A DNA stretch of 64,000 bases from Lindgomyces ingoldianus. Its lineage: Eukaryota; Ascomycota; Dothideomycetes; Pleosporales; Lindgomycetaceae. The notes under the pieces are model-generated. The model did no database searches. It saw only the letters and a list, made by a program, of their open reading frames with translations, and was not told the origin of the DNA. The stretch lies in contig NW_022985175.1 of assembly GCF_010093535.1 (NCBI RefSeq), positions 62,001 through 126,000 of the forward strand, read 5' to 3'. How positions within the stretch are numbered: the first letter of the stretch is position 1; each line of letters starts with the position of its first letter. Both the position numbers and the translations under genes were made by a program. This document shows positions 1-11,927 of the stretch, one piece after another.

Positions 1-904
1 CATTGACATCAAACCATATCTTCATGCCCTCGGACCGACCAAGCCAGTTGCGTTGCATAGCTAGAACTCTCTCCGGCCAATTGCCGTTCTCCGCTAGTAA
101 GTCCAGGTCTTTCAGCAAAGGCTCCTGGAATTGCTTGATCTTTAAGAACCACTGCTTCAGCATCTGCTTCTCCACTTTTGCGCCAGAGCGCCATGAACAG
201 CCGTTCGCGTCTACTTGTTCATTTGCAAGGACAGTTTTATCGACAGGGTCATAGTTGACGAGGGATTCGGCCTGGTAGGCCAGCCCGCGCTCGTGGAGCA
301 TGAGGAAGATGTGCTGGGTGTGTTTGTAGAACTCGGGGTCGCAGGTTCGGAATTCCTAAACGGGGCAATGCATCAGGGTCACGACTGCCTTTAATGCCCG
401 AGATATACACACCCTGTCCCAGTCCCAACGCCCACCCATCATGATCATCTGGCTCTTCATCGTCTCGATATTTTGCAAAGTCCACTTCTCGGGATGGATC
501 CCCCGCTCAATAGCCGCATTCTCGGCCGGCAAGCCAAAGGCATCCCAGCCGATTGGATGGAGGACCGCATGGCCCTGCATCTGGTTGTATCGCGCCAGAA
601 CATCGGAGATGGTGTAGACTCTCAGGTGTCCCAAGTGTAGTTCTCCGGACGGATATGGGAACATGGGGAGTATGTACGCCTTCCCTTTCTCGAAAACCAG
701 GGAGCGAGGCCGGACCGGGGGGTAGAGACGCGCTCTCCAGCGCTCCTGCCATTTCGCGTCCAAGGCAGTGAAATCGACCTGTTTCTTGAGCTCTGAGGGC
801 CATAATTTCTTCGACGAGAAGCTGCGGCGCGCGGGCGCGGGAAATGGCGTTCGTCGTCGGAGGGCTTGCCGCCAGCCCGTAGCGTATGCAGTGAGCCCTC
901 GCAT
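1..904 (-). CDS. NAM2: Mitochondrial leucyl-tRNA synthetase, N-terminal part
   Basis: This class I aminoacyl-tRNA synthetase charges mitochondrial tRNA-Leu. Exon 1 runs 904-413 and exon 2 355-1, running off the window, so only about 282 residues are visible. The 57-bp intron (412-356) has a GTGTGT donor and a TTTAG acceptor in phase 0. Residues 1-40 are rich in Arg, Ala and Ser ([18 protein letters not shown]), as in a mitochondrial presequence. The ATP-binding HIGH motif is in [15 protein letters not shown] at about residues 83-97, followed by [17 protein letters not shown] and, across the splice, [19 protein letters not shown], all hallmarks of LeuRS. The frame opens upstream with TTG at 919, so the first ATG (904) was taken. 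Editing and KMSKS regions lie outside the window. Very sure of family; organelle inferred from the presequence and bacterial-like motifs. Confidence 0.93.
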
Positions 905-1275
905 CACCTCTCCCTGCAAGCATACCGCGCAGCAATGGCTCTCATGTCTGTCGCGAAGAGTGAGTGAATTGGTTGGCCGACAGTCGCAAAAGATTCACTT
1001 AAGCTCCACCGCCAAGCCCAAGGTTTCTGATTTTCCCTCCCTCCTCCGACATAGCAACGGGAGCTAAGCCACATGCGGCGCTAGCACCATCTATCCGCTG
1101 CCAGCTCCGCATCAACCACCATCCATCCACTGGCAATCCAAGCATCTTTGCACATAATAAAGGGGCCTTTCGCTCGCTCCTACTCTCGCCCTTCCTCTCC
1201 GCATATTCCACATGGTCCATGGCGATTCTAAGACGACGTGCAAGGTAGCAGAAACCCATCGATCCGCTCCGTAAA
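905..1275. promoter_or_regulatory. Divergent intergenic region (LeuRS / permease)
   Basis: This 371-bp spacer separates two divergently transcribed genes and must hold both promoters and 5' leaders. It is C-rich on the plus strand toward the permease (CCTCCC and CTCGCC runs), as is common in fungal leaders. No specific operator could be recognised. Confidence 0.4.
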
Positions 1276-3272
1276 ATGTCCGGCCGCTACTCCACCCTCC
1301 CGCCTGCCCCCACCCGCGACTCGCTGGAGCTTGCCTCCCTGGCCTCGTCGTCACACCTTTCCCGGCGCACCTCGATATCCTCGTCCACCTCTGGGCCTCC
1401 CTCGTCGCGGCGGCTCTCCTTCGACGACGAGGACCCCCTTTCCGAACTCAATCCCGCCGGCCGCGGCGACGACTCCCGCCCACAGCGACACAACCGCTCC
1501 TACAGCGTATCCTCCGCCTTCGATTTCGCGCCGAACCTGTTTCCGCTCTCGAGCACCGCGCAGGGATACACGGCGTTGGGTACTCCTAGCAACCCCAACC
1601 TCGATCCGAGTAGTGCGTTGAACGGGGCCGGTCTGGAGAAAAATAAGACCTTGACGTATTTGAACGGCCTGTCGCTAGTCGTGGGCCTTATCATAGGAAG
1701 CGGGATATTCTCCTCGCCCTCCCAAGTCAACAAGAATGCCGGGTCGCCGGGCGCGTCGCTACTCGTGTGGCTGGTTGCGGGGATTCTCGCGTGGACGGGT
1801 GCGGCGAGCTATGCGGAGCTCGGGGGATCCATACCCTTGAACGGCGGCGCGCAGGTCTACCTGTCCAAGATATTTGGGGAATGGGCCGGATTTCTGTTTA
1901 CCTGGTGTGCAGTTTGCGTGCTGAAACCTGGCTCCGCGGCTATCATTGCCATCATCTTCGGCGAATATCTCGTGCGCGCTATTATCGGAGCTGATGCGGC
2001 AGAGGCAAGTGCTTGGCTGAATAAGGCTGTGGCACTTATCGCGTTAGTGCTCGTGACCTTCCTAAATTGCATATCCACGAAACTTGGGACGAGAAGCGCC
2101 GATGTCTTTATGTTCTTGAAATTCGTTGCGTTGATCGGTGTCACCGTCATCGGCATCGTGGTTGCTGTGACAGGCTTCTCATACAAAGGCCACGCGAGCG
2201 AAGACTGGAAAAAGCAGGGCTGGTTCGAAGGCACAACCACAGACATCAGCAGCTGGGCCGTAGCACTCTACGCCGGACTCTGGGCCTTCGATGGCTGGGA
2301 CAATGTACGCCGTCTCTACTCCCGCTCCTCTCCCTCTCCCTCCCCCTCCCCCTCCCCTTCCCCTTTCCCTTTCCCCTTCCTTCACCCACCCCCATCTAAC
2401 CCCCCCAGGTAAACTACGTAACCGCCGAATTCAAGCACCCAACACGGGATCTCCCACGCGTAATCCACACCTCCCTCCCCCTTGTAATCCTCTTCTACCT
2501 CCTCGCCAACGTATCCTACTTCCTCGTTCTCCCTGCCTCTATAATCGAATCCTCCAACACTGTAGCCGTGGCATTCGGCTCGCAAGTCTTCGGCCCCATC
2601 GGCTCCCTCATCCTTGCTCTCTTCGTCTCCGGCTCCTGTTTCGGCGCGCTAAATGCCACAACCTTCACCTCTGGCCGCCTCGTCTACGCCGCGGGCCAAG
2701 AAGGCTATCTCCCCTCTCTCTTCGCCACCATCGGCCTCGGGAAATCCCATCGCGCCATTCGCCTCCACACTCTCAATACTACGCCCTCGAAATCCCGGAT
2801 AAAGCGCTTCGTAATAACCGCCTTCGCCGACCCGGACGCAGGATTCTTCTTCACCCCTATCTCGGCCATGTCGCTCAACGCCGTCCTTACCTCCATCTAC
2901 GTCCTCATCGGCTCCTTCTCTACCCTGGTAACCTTCTACGGCGTCGCGGGGTATAGCTTTTACTTTCTGACTGTGCTGGGCCTTATTATCCTGAGAGTTA
3001 AAGAGCCTACATTGGAGAGACCGTATAAGACGTGGATTACGACGCCGATTATTTTCTGCTGTGTGAGTTTGTTTTTGCTCAGTAGGGCAGTGTTTGCAGA
3101 GCCAGTGCAGACATTGTTGGTCGTGGGGTTTATGGCGGTGGGTTTGGTGGTTTGGTTTGCGTGGGTGGGGAGGAGGAGAGGGGAGGAGAAGAGGAGGTTT
3201 AGGGGTGAAGAAGGGGTGGGGGATGATAAGGTGGGGTGGAGGTTTTGGAGACGGTGGCGGTGGGGGAGGTGA
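1276..3272 (+). CDS. APC/LAT-family amino acid permease
   Basis: A plasma- or organelle-membrane amino-acid transporter of the amino acid-polyamine-organocation superfamily, closest in look to L-type/methionine permeases. Exon 1 is 1276-2304 and exon 2 2409-3272 (phase 0), giving 630 residues. The 104-bp intron contains a CCCTCC microsatellite before CCCCCAG. Residues 1-125 form a Ser/Pro/Arg-rich cytosolic tail. TM1 carries the APC signature GLIIGSGIF at 137-145, and about eleven further hydrophobic segments follow, ending with a basic tail rich in Arg, Lys and Trp. Between TM8 and TM9 there is an extra loop of about 40 residues (SHRAIRLHTLNTTPSKS to PDAGFFFTP). The end of the first exon, AFDGWDN, joins VNYVTAEFKHP, a well-known family junction. 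Substrate is inferred only from family. Confidence 0.9.
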
Positions 3273-3548
3273 GATGGAGCGGATAATGAGTTACAAGTAG
3301 CGTATCTATTGATGGAACTATAGATTGTATTCTATGATGTGATGTGCACTGCTAGAAAGCGCGTGCCGCATCGAGCAACATGCAAAGCAAACAAGTTTTA
3401 AACCCCCTTCCAACCTCCCCTGAGTCCTTCAAGGTTTAGCCCAGACTCCTAGATAGGTGTGGTGGGCTTAGAAAGCGCTCATCCATATTATACATTATAT
3501 CTCCCGTCCAACAAAGCAATAGCAGTGACACGGTTTTCTACATCTAAC

Positions 3549-3997
3549 CTAGTGTATCACCATCTGCTTTTCATACTTTGCCATGATATAATCCATTGCA
3601 CCGTCGGTAGATACTTTATCACCGCCGATCACCAACATTCCAGATCCAAGCCAAGGGAGTTGGGAAAACGCCTTGTCATCCAAGAAAGTATTATTCAGAT
3701 CGGCACCTCCATGAACAATGGCCTGAGACATCTCCTAGTAATCGAATAGGTCCGAAGCATCTGGAGCCGACTCACCTCGCGATTAATCAGCCGGAGGCTT
3801 TGTTGAGTGGATATGAATGATGGAATGTTATTGCACACAGTGTACAAGCTCTCCAATATCTGTCGAGGTTCTACATGTTCCGCCGTCTGCTCAGCAATCG
3901 ACTGATAAAGCTCATGCGCATATTTTAGCCGCCTTGCGCTGAAGTTGATGGTTTGGAGGATGTCGACGGCCAGCGCGAAGATGGATATCGGCTCCAT
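3549..3997 (-). CDS. Orphan fragment resembling a fungal STAND/NLR N-terminal helical domain
   Basis: Two exons (3997-3776 and 3734-3549, intron of 41 bp with GTGAGT donor and TACTAG acceptor, phase 0) encode about 135 residues. It opens MEPISIFALAVDILQTIN, the kind of hydrophobic N-terminus seen at the start of many fungal STAND/NACHT or ankyrin regulators (MDPxSxxxxxxxLxQ), followed by amphipathic helices. No NTPase or repeat domain follows, because the frame stops at 3549. Either this is a stand-alone N-terminal domain or the remnant of a longer gene. The 41-bp intron is at the lower limit for fungi. Family assignment is by pattern only and should be treated as tentative. Confidence 0.4.
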
Positions 3998-4149
3998 TTC
4001 GGGGCAGGGGATTGGAATATGTATGAATGGCAACAAAAGTTTGTTGAGGATGAGAGGTACATAGGAAAGGTAATTCAGGTCGCCAGAGCAATCAGGATAG
4101 GCCTTGTTGAGGGATGCATGAGAAGCGAAGGCGTTGAAGGCTTGTGAAC

Positions 4150-5040
4150 GAAGTGACGTTAAAAGAAGTGTGCCTGGGAGGGTGTGACGCAGAGCTACAG
4201 AAAGACCCCATTCTCAACATTAGCATTATGCTATAATGTACACTACCAATATTACCACTCCTTTCTTACGTTCCAATCGCTGTTAGAACAGATATATGAT
4301 TTCGGGGCGAAATTTGTACTCTCTTAGGCATATACACTGTCTTAAGGTTGTGCCAATTGTATTCCTGGCTGTTCCTTCGGACGTAAAGACTGCGCCTTCT
4401 TGCGATGCTATATACTTGGGTAGGGTTGGATCTCAAACGACGACAAAAATGTGTCTAAGGGCTCCCGAGGCACTTTCAGGCCGCTCAAATTAATCTCAGA
4501 AATTCTCCCTGGTACAATTTGAGGATAGCCTTGTTCTGCAATTCCCTTTCAAGTTTAGCGGCGCTATCTTGTATAAGATTCTCAACCTCCCCTCTCAATC
4601 ACATCCTCTATTCCTTCCTCTCCCTCCTAGTCTTTCTAGTTACTCTCGTCATCCCGTGCCCTGCGTTAGTGCATGACATCTAAAATAGCCAACCTTTTCT
4701 TTTGCTCCTTATTCCCCATCCCAATTTTCCCGGTCTTATTCTGCGCCCTTTTGGTCTACTCTACCTCTCGTTCAAAGAGCTTCGTCATTGCCCTGCTATA
4801 AACTTGTAGTTACCTACGCCTACCTCTTCACATCCCATCTTAGGCTCTCTTCGATCTTAGACCTCACTGTTATATCCACTCTTTAATCTCTTTAGAGATC
4901 TCCTTCCATGAATCATCCCTTTTTCCTATTACGGGCCGCTTTTCACTACTGCCATTGGTCTCTTCGTTGTAATAAATCCCCTTTCACTCTTTCTCCTAGA
5001 GTCTACTAAACGAAATCCGATTCAGGTGGAACCGGAGCTT
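4150..5040 (-). other. Gene-free stretch; purine-rich minus strand, possibly a decayed coding relic
   Basis: No intact gene is seen. The minus strand is strongly purine-rich and its translation shows charged coding-like runs (DDSWKEISKEIKEWI; AAKLERELQNKAILKLYQGEF; KTGKIGMGNKEQKKRLAILD) broken by many TAG, TGA and TAA codons. That pattern fits an old, mutated transposon or gene, but no family can be named. Confidence 0.3.
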
Positions 5041-5256
5041 CAAGGGAGATCCAGATCTAGCAGATCCGGAAGCCCAAGCTCCAGGTTTTGTGTTTTTTTC
5101 TCTATTCGCAGCGTACTGGTGTGGCAATACAAGTATTTATCGACTTGACGTAAGCAGGCCCAGAGTGATGCGGCTTCTTGGTGCTTCTCAAAAAGCTTTT
5201 TCCACACCTTATGAACTGACAGCATCCTTACTGGAGCTTGCATTATAACGACGTAG

Positions 5257-6930
5257 CTACAATGGTAATATCCGGCTAATGTCTATCGCAATCTGCGTCG
5301 TTAAAGCGTACGGTTTATCAAAGCAAGCATCCCAACGCATCTCTCCTGAAGCCCAGAACCTCTCTAGGACACCCTTTGCCATAAGTGGTACATATGTGCC
5401 GACATGGCGACTTATCTCTGGTAACTGTTTCTCAACAAAAGCACGCATCGCTGCGCCGCCATTCACTGCTTCCACGCCGAGTAAGACCAGCGGCCAAAGC
5501 ATGAATCTTTTGATCTTTGGGGAAGACAGCGCCTCGTTGAGAAGCACGTACAGAGACTGGCTGTGTGTAGTACAACGGGATCTCAGTGAGTGGGATAGGG
5601 GCAGAACCGACAGGCTTTGCAGTGAAGAGATGCAGTACAATGCCACAGCGGCTTGGTATACGTTTCCTATAAGCATCCAGTCTTCCTTTGACGATGGCTT
5701 GGAGTCGGCCCATGGTTCTGGAGAGAAACCGTGGATACGGCTTAGTATTTCGTACGCCTCTTGCGAGAGTTCCCCCACCCCGGCAGGTTCACGTTTAGTG
5801 GCTAGCGTCCGAAGGTGATTGATCTTGACAATCTCGGCGAACAGGGGTGGGGGACACAGATGGAAGGTAAATATTCTACCGCCATATTTTTCTAATATGA
5901 AATCAAGTTCGTCGAGATGCGAACTGGTTAGGGCGAGGTCTGATGCAGGGGATGTCGTGTTCCCGATAACCGAAACGCTATGTGAGGTCAGTTTTTGTGC
6001 TTCTTCAAACTCAACAGCCTTGGCTATATCCACATACAACACGAAGCAGAGAAGCAGCGACTCTAAGTGTTTCGATCCCGCTAGTGCACGAATGCCGCCG
6101 CGAAGCGTGATTAATCTTTCAATTCCCTTAAGGTGGCATCGCCAATTTGGAGAGGCACCTTGCTGGGTCTGTAGAAAGACATGATTCAGCATATCTGATG
6201 ATTCCCATTGTTTCATAGAGAATCGACTCACGTCAGCGAGTAAAAGGGATATTATTCCGGCAAGAAGAATATCGCTAGTACGCTTATATTCCACATTGAT
6301 ATCCTCGCTGAGAGAGCGGATCACAATACCACGGTACCGATAAAAGGTCACAGCCAAGGCTTTACATTGGGGGTCATTCCTTGTTCGGTTGATTCTGTGG
6401 CTAAGGGCCATGCAGACAAAAACAAGTCGCAAATGGTCGGGGAGCGTAGCTCCACTCTGGAAATGAGCGGGCGAGACAGGATATATGTAAGGATTTGGCC
6501 CAAGTTGGTGGATGGGGATCAGGTCTTGGTATATGCAGGTATTGTCTGTCTGAGTCAGTGTGTGTCAAGACCTCTCTTGTGGCTTTAACTTGCAGTATTC
6601 TGCAGCCTGAACTAAGTCACAAGTCTCGGTATTTATCTCAAAACGAGGAATGACCAGATCATCAGTCCAGCGAGATAGCTCTGCCATAGCCCTAGTCGTC
6701 ATTTCGTCGTGACTGTTCTCGATTTTATTAGACGGAGTCTCCTTCAGCCTCCGATTTCGAGATTTTACTCTTCCGGGTGCGAGCCACCTTAATCTTGCAG
6801 GTTTCGCATCACTATATCCAGGACATACAGTCCCGGACGTAGAGCACCTTTTGCATATGGGACGTGTGGAGTCACAGACTAGGCAGCGTCGGAGACATTC
6901 CCAGCAGTGGCGTTTTCGATTTTCCTCCAT
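5257..6930 (-). CDS. Zn(II)2Cys6 transcription factor (Fungal_trans_2 type)
   Basis: A nuclear DNA-binding regulator of 541 residues. The binuclear zinc cluster lies at residues 9-37 with spacing CX2CX6CX6CX2CX6C (CWEC, VC, ICKRC, TVC), followed by a basic stretch (RVKSRNRRLK) and a long helical regulatory domain typical of the Fungal_trans_2 family (NTCIYQDLIPIHQLGPNPYIYP; a segment around HLKGIERLITLRGG). Exon 1 is 6930-6594 and exon 2 6545-5257. The only join that restores the frame and gives AEYYNTCIY is a GC-AG intron, 6593-6546 (donor GCAAGT, branch CTGAC, acceptor ACAG). It is divergent to the RTA1-like gene at 7636 and might regulate it, which is inference from position. Target genes are unknown. 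Confidence 0.9.
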
Positions 6931-7635
6931 CTCTGACGTTGACTTCGACGACTTTGCACCTTGGCAGGTATGTTATATTGGACCCTTTGAATCTGAGGAG
7001 AAATTTGGTTCATCGAAATATAAGGAGTCATTGCTAGCATTCCCTGAAATGTATTCACCAAGGGATCATTGTAATTTCAGCAAGGGAGTAAAGATAAAAG
7101 GTAATGGTCATGATGCCACAACCTCTTCAGGGAGGAGACTTGGGCGATACAGAAGACCGAAGGACGTGAAGTGAAAGATTGGCCCGTGTGCTGGTACCTA
7201 TTACGTCAGCTAAAATATCTTCGCACGTGATAGAAGAAGTTATTATGATCTTGAAACCTACCTCGGCCAACAACCTTTTAAGGGCCTACCTATAGATAAG
7301 GGTCCAGCTTGGTGCCTGATCTAAGCCTTCAGGTAGAATCCCCCTCGTCATTTACGCAACTTAAATTTCAGTACTATAGAAAGGACAAGTCGGAAGTGAC
7401 AGGGTTATAATCTCTTGGCAATCATATTCTCCTATTTGGGTTAAGCGTCACGCTATGGAACTGAGATGCAACTCGCAAGTGACGCCTTTGCTGGTTACTC
7501 CGGTGCCAGTGCTTAGAAGTCTGTGAAGGAAGGAGCATTCTTTATTTATCAAAGAGAAGACCATGAATCCCACCGCTTTCGCCTTTCACTCTTCCCCCAT
7601 CGCCTTTTGCCTTAGAATTTCAACTCCGGTCAAAG
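6931..7635. promoter_or_regulatory. Divergent intergenic region (Zn2Cys6 factor / RTA1-like)
   Basis: This 705-bp spacer lies between head-to-head genes. Near 7203-7209 there is a TGACGTAA-like site in opposite orientation (TTACGTCA), a bZIP/CRE-type palindrome core. No clear CGG triplet pair for the neighbouring Zn2Cys6 factor was picked out by eye. Short open frames here have no coding look. Confidence 0.35.
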
Positions 7636-8813
7636 ATGGAAGATGGACAACCTGGTAAGACTTTCAAACCTCCTACTTACTGCATTGTTATTGACATGTC
7701 CCAGTCCCGGGCAGCCTTTTCGTCTATGCTCCTAACAAGGGAGCACCCATCTTCTTCAGTCTCGCGTTCGCTGCCTCAGCGGTCGGCCATATCTGGCAGT
7801 GTTAGTAAGTATATTATCAACCTTGCTGTTTTGAAATTAAAACTAGACTCCTGACACGCACGACTAGTCGCTACAACTGCTTCAAACTTATCGGATTGCA
7901 CTCGATCTGCGCAGTGCTGTTTACTGCCGGCTATGCTTTGCGGGAATACGGATCCTTCAACTATTTATACAGCACTCAGAACTTGATTATCTACATCCTT
8001 AGTCAAGTTTTCATATACGTATGCCCGTAAGTGACGTATCTAATAGGGCAATACCTTTGAGTCCCGACTGACTTTGTGTAACAACAAAGTCCGCTTCTCG
8101 AACTCGCCAACTACCACATCCTTGGTCGAATACTCTACTACGTGCCATACTTGGCACCACTTCCTCCTGGCAGAGTCCTGTCCACTTTTGGTGCTTTAAT
8201 AGCGCTTGTTGAGACCCTGAACGCTTTGGGGGTATCCCTCTCCGCCAACCCGTCCTCATCACACAGTCAGCAAGAATTAGGAACCCGCTTGACAATAGCC
8301 GCGCTTGCGATCCAACTCGTTGTTATCGTCATCTTCATCGCCCTCGCGGCCATATTCCATCGGCGGTGCGCGAAAGCTAATATACATGCCAAGGCTGTAT
8401 CGACTCCCCTGATCACGCTGTATATGAGCATGTTGTTGATCTTGATACGCTGCATCTACCGCCTGATAGAACACATGGGTAACACAACGGTGCAACTTGA
8501 TGACCTCCAGGCGCTCAAAAACCTGAGTCCCATTTTGCGATATGAGTGGTTTTTCTACATCTTCGAGGCAGCGCTCATGCTCACCAACTCTGTTCTATGG
8601 AACGTACGGAATCCGGGCCGCTATCTGCCTAGGAACTACCACGTCTATTTAGCGCAGGATGGGAGGACTGAAGTCGAAGGGGAAGACCAGTCGGATGACC
8701 GGCCTTTGCTAGCTAAGGTTGGATCAGTTTTAACGTTTGGTTTCCTTTTCCGCAAGAAGATTGAGAATCGACCGTTCGAGGAGCTCCAGAGTTTCCCGGT
8801 TTCTAATCGCTAG
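7636..8813 (+). CDS. RTA1-like seven-helix membrane protein
   Basis: A member of the fungal RTA1/RTM1 family, polytopic plasma-membrane proteins tied to lipid translocation and resistance to toxic lipophilic compounds. Four exons, 7636-7654, 7705-7804, 7868-8026 and 8090-8813, give 333 residues; introns of 50, 63 and 63 bp have GTAAGA/GTAAGT donors, and all phases agree. Family features include the N-terminal YAPNKGAPIFFSLAF, HIWQCYRY, LGRILYYVPY and, near the C-terminus, EWFFYIFEAALMLTNSVLWNVRNPGRYLP. Seven hydrophobic segments can be counted. The cytosolic tail is acidic then basic. The gene starts head-to-head with the Zn2Cys6 factor. The substrate cannot be told from sequence. Confidence 0.92.
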
Positions 8814-9314
8814 CCTTAATCCAGGCTATTGGACTATCAGCCAAGCCATCTGATTGAGTCAATACTCTCGGCCTGAGGCCTGAGCACCTCCCAGTCACCT
8901 GGATAGAATTGTACCAACGATTTAGCGGAGAAGGATAATTCGATTTGCACCCAGCACGCAGAGCCAGTAACGTAGATGGAAAAAGAGCGCCCTGTTAATT
9001 GGGAGCGGCCCGTAGTTGAAATATTGAGTCAGTTTATGGAAGGAGAATTTGGGTGATGGTAGCAGATCACTGAAGATATTGGACGAGACCTAGCCCTTCT
9101 ATGTTAATGAAAGACCTAATACCTATCCAACACAAGGACATTGTACAATAACTTTGTAATTATACCTTAGAACCGCAATTCAGCTTCTTTCCTATGTAAC
9201 GAATGTCTTTAAAAGCGGCGGGAATACTTTCTAGATTCATTAGCGAATTTCCTGTCAACTGAGTTGATGTGTAAACATTGCCCACACACTCCCCTGCATA
9301 TCCCAACCCATCCC
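8814..9314. other. Convergent intergenic spacer, no gene seen
   Basis: About 500 bp between the 3' ends of the RTA1-like gene and the NmrA-like gene. It is AT-rich with no coding-like frame; it likely holds both 3' untranslated regions. Confidence 0.5.
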
Positions 9315-10356
9315 TTAAAGAAGAGTTTTCAAACCCTCAAGAGCCATCTTACACCCTGGAACCTCCTCCTTCTTAATCCCTAACTCCTCCATATTAACCC
9401 AATCAAAATTTGCCATCCAATCTGTTATCTCCTCCCCAAACTTTAACTGCATTGCCATTTCATTCCCTGGAAGCCCCCAAATCTCCTCATACGCCTCCTT
9501 GCTACACTGTACATACACTCCTGGGCGCCCTGTAACTTCCGACCAGATTTTCATCATCTCGCCAAAGGATAGGATCTCTGGCGCGACTATGGAGTACTTG
9601 CCGAGGGTCTTTTCTGGCAGGGCGAGAATTTGGCGGACCCAGATTCCTGGTGTTACGATCATGTCGCCTGAGACGGGGATTGTGGATTCTGCGGGTGTGG
9701 GTAGCATCTGAATCCACTTTCCGTATGCGCCGGGATATTCAAAAGGCTTAATGAGTGGGAAGGAGGCTATGTTGCTGGGATAGTATCCGAAGAATAGGAA
9801 TGTAGTCTTCATGGCAAGTTCAGGAAGTTCGGTCTTGATGCGGTCGTCGACATTAGCTTTGTAGTCTAGATGAGGCACGGCGATCTTGTTGTTGGTTAGC
9901 TTCTTCGAGCTGGGAAGTGTAGACCACACGTAGTGCTCTAGAGTTGTGGTCTTGGCGGCTGCTCGGGCGAGCTTCATGGCTTGCTCCTCTTCCGCCTCGC
10001 CAGACTCGGCTTGAGATTTGCCGGTGAAGAGATGTTCCCAGAAGTTCGTGACGCCAAAGATGGCGTTGCAGCTCTAGCGGCGAGATTAGCTTGGCTTTAG
10101 ATCATATGACATCGCCATGGGGTTCCTATCACTGGGATCGCATTTAACGTACCTCAAAAGCTTTAGCTAGAGAATCCTCATCGTCAAGATTGGCTTCAAC
10201 GACCTCCGCACCTTGAGCAACAAGTGCTTTAGCTTTCTCACTACTGGCGTTCCTCGTGATGACCCTCACTTTCCAGCCAGGGGTCTTGAGCATGACATTA
10301 GCCACACCTCCGCCTTGGGAACCAGTGCCTCCGGTAATGGCGATTGTTTTAGTCAT
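9315..10356 (-). CDS. NmrA-like NAD(P)-binding protein
   Basis: An atypical short-chain-dehydrogenase-fold protein of the NmrA/HSCARG family, which bind NAD(P) and usually act as redox sensors or isoflavone-reductase-like enzymes. Exons 10356-10153 and 10073-9315 (intron 79 bp, GTACGT donor, CTAG acceptor, phase 0) give 320 residues. The dinucleotide motif is ITGGTGSQGGGVA at about residues 6-18; RVITRN and a downstream GAEVVEANLDD follow. After the splice comes SCNAIFGVTNFWEHLF, typical of the family, and then YVWSTL and DYKANVDDRI. The frame extends to a TTG at 10365, but the ATG at 10356 sits in a CACC context and was preferred. No catalytic YxxxK is evident, as expected for NmrA-like proteins. 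Function in vivo unknown. Confidence 0.9.
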
Positions 10357-11927
10357 GGTGACCAAAAGTGAGAGATGTATGGAATATGACGAAGGAATAA
10401 GAATAGATGATTTGGTGGAGAACTGAGGTAGAGAGTTGTTTGATCGAGGGATTGGAGGAAAAGAATAAAGAGCTACTCGTAGATTTATACTGTTGAGCCT
10501 TCAGCCCCCAGCTGCTGTACAATAACCCAACGCTATTTATGTTTGACTAATGCACTAGAGAGTATCTGAAAGCAAGACCTAAGAGTGAGCTGAGCATACT
10601 GTCGCTTTGAGTGGCCTGATAAGTTATAGTGGAGACGGGAAATACGGGTGTGGTTAAGAACGCACGGAGTCGGCTGGTTGGTATCCCGACGTCAATCGAC
10701 GAACTCGTGAACTGTATACCCAATGAGGTACTTTGCGCATCGACTTGCCTCGCTGCATCTACGCTTAACTAGAATTGGAGACATATACACGAAGCTATAA
10801 TTTTTGCCCGTTGGATTAGGTATTGGGTTGTTGGTCGAGCGCAGCGAAACATGATAACTAGTCTTGCAAGCATTGAAGTCATAAACAAATACAATCGTGT
10901 CAGCTATCATTTAGCACGAATTTGTTGTGCCACTGCATAGAAAGGTAGACAATGACTGCTATTGTTTAATTGAAGCAGCCGATTTCCGTCTAGAGCCTGC
11001 GCTGGTGGATGAGCACACGCCTTCAAAGACTTTGTAGCAGCTTCAAGAATGCGTCGATGTTTGGTGGAGATACGGTCGGAAATATCGGTGCGCGCTCGCT
11101 AGGGAGAGGGGGAGACGAGAACAATCTGCGTTTGTCATCTCGCGACACTGCATCCTTGGATCGGAAGCTGTAGCATCCGGATGAGGGGGTTTGTCAGATA
11201 GCTAGGGAGATCTTAGGGACTGATTGGGGCTCCATTCTTCAAGCTGAATATGTAGGTAAGGTTGAAGAGGTAGGTGCGTGCGAAAAGAGACCTCAGCCTC
11301 GCCCGAAGTGGGGTTTGGGCTGTTTGGCACGTGAGCTTGAGCTTTGACCCACATGTGGTTAAGCGTCCTCGGATCGACCTGCCCCTCAAATCTCCGCATT
11401 CCTTTGCCTGAACTGCAGCCCATGCCTCTTCAATTGTCAATACTGAGCAATATCTTTTGCGAAATGTACTAAAGTAACTTCGCAGGGGATTTCCTTTACC
11501 ATTTCACTCTCCTTGCTCTTCATAGTTTCCTTTACAAGTTTTCGTTTCCACCCCCGATATTCTCTTTTGCCCAGCAACCGTCCCACCCCATTCTCCATTG
11601 CCATCATGCCATGACATCCCAACTAACACAGCCACATCCTCTTCCAAGCCTTACCTCTCACCCAACCTCTCGCCCAATTCCCGATTCCCTCTCCCCCTGG
11701 CCCGGTTAATACCCTCAAGCAGAAGGTGGCATTCCTAACCTAGAAAACCAGAAATATGACATCCGAATACGAGGCCGAACTCTCCAATCCTAACACCTTC
11801 ACATGTTCCTCAGGATCTTCGAGATTAACCACAGATGTACGAGTTTAAAATGATCTCCATACCCACTTTCAACACCACAGGTGCATTTCTATCTGCATCT
11901 GCATCTACAATTTTACCTACCTCGATC
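10357..11927. other. Intergenic region upstream of NmrA-like and GH5 genes
   Basis: A gap of 1.57 kb between two divergent genes. Open frames at 10692-10910 and 11202-11622 on the minus strand look non-coding (no splice support, no recognisable motifs). The part before 11835 is C- and T-rich (CCTCTC, CCCAACC runs), like a fungal leader. Promoters of both genes are expected here. Confidence 0.4.

Noticed and set aside
2305..2408. CCCTCC/CCCTTCC tract considered as a regulatory repeat
   Set aside because: It is the polypyrimidine-rich body of the permease intron, bounded by a GT donor and CCCCCAG acceptor.
5279..6184. Two plus-strand open frames of 121-179 codons
   Set aside because: Antisense shadows of the regulatory domain of the Zn2Cys6 factor.
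11202..11622. Three overlapping minus-strand frames of 61-75 codons
   Set aside because: No family resemblance, no intron signals, and they overlap each other in different frames.
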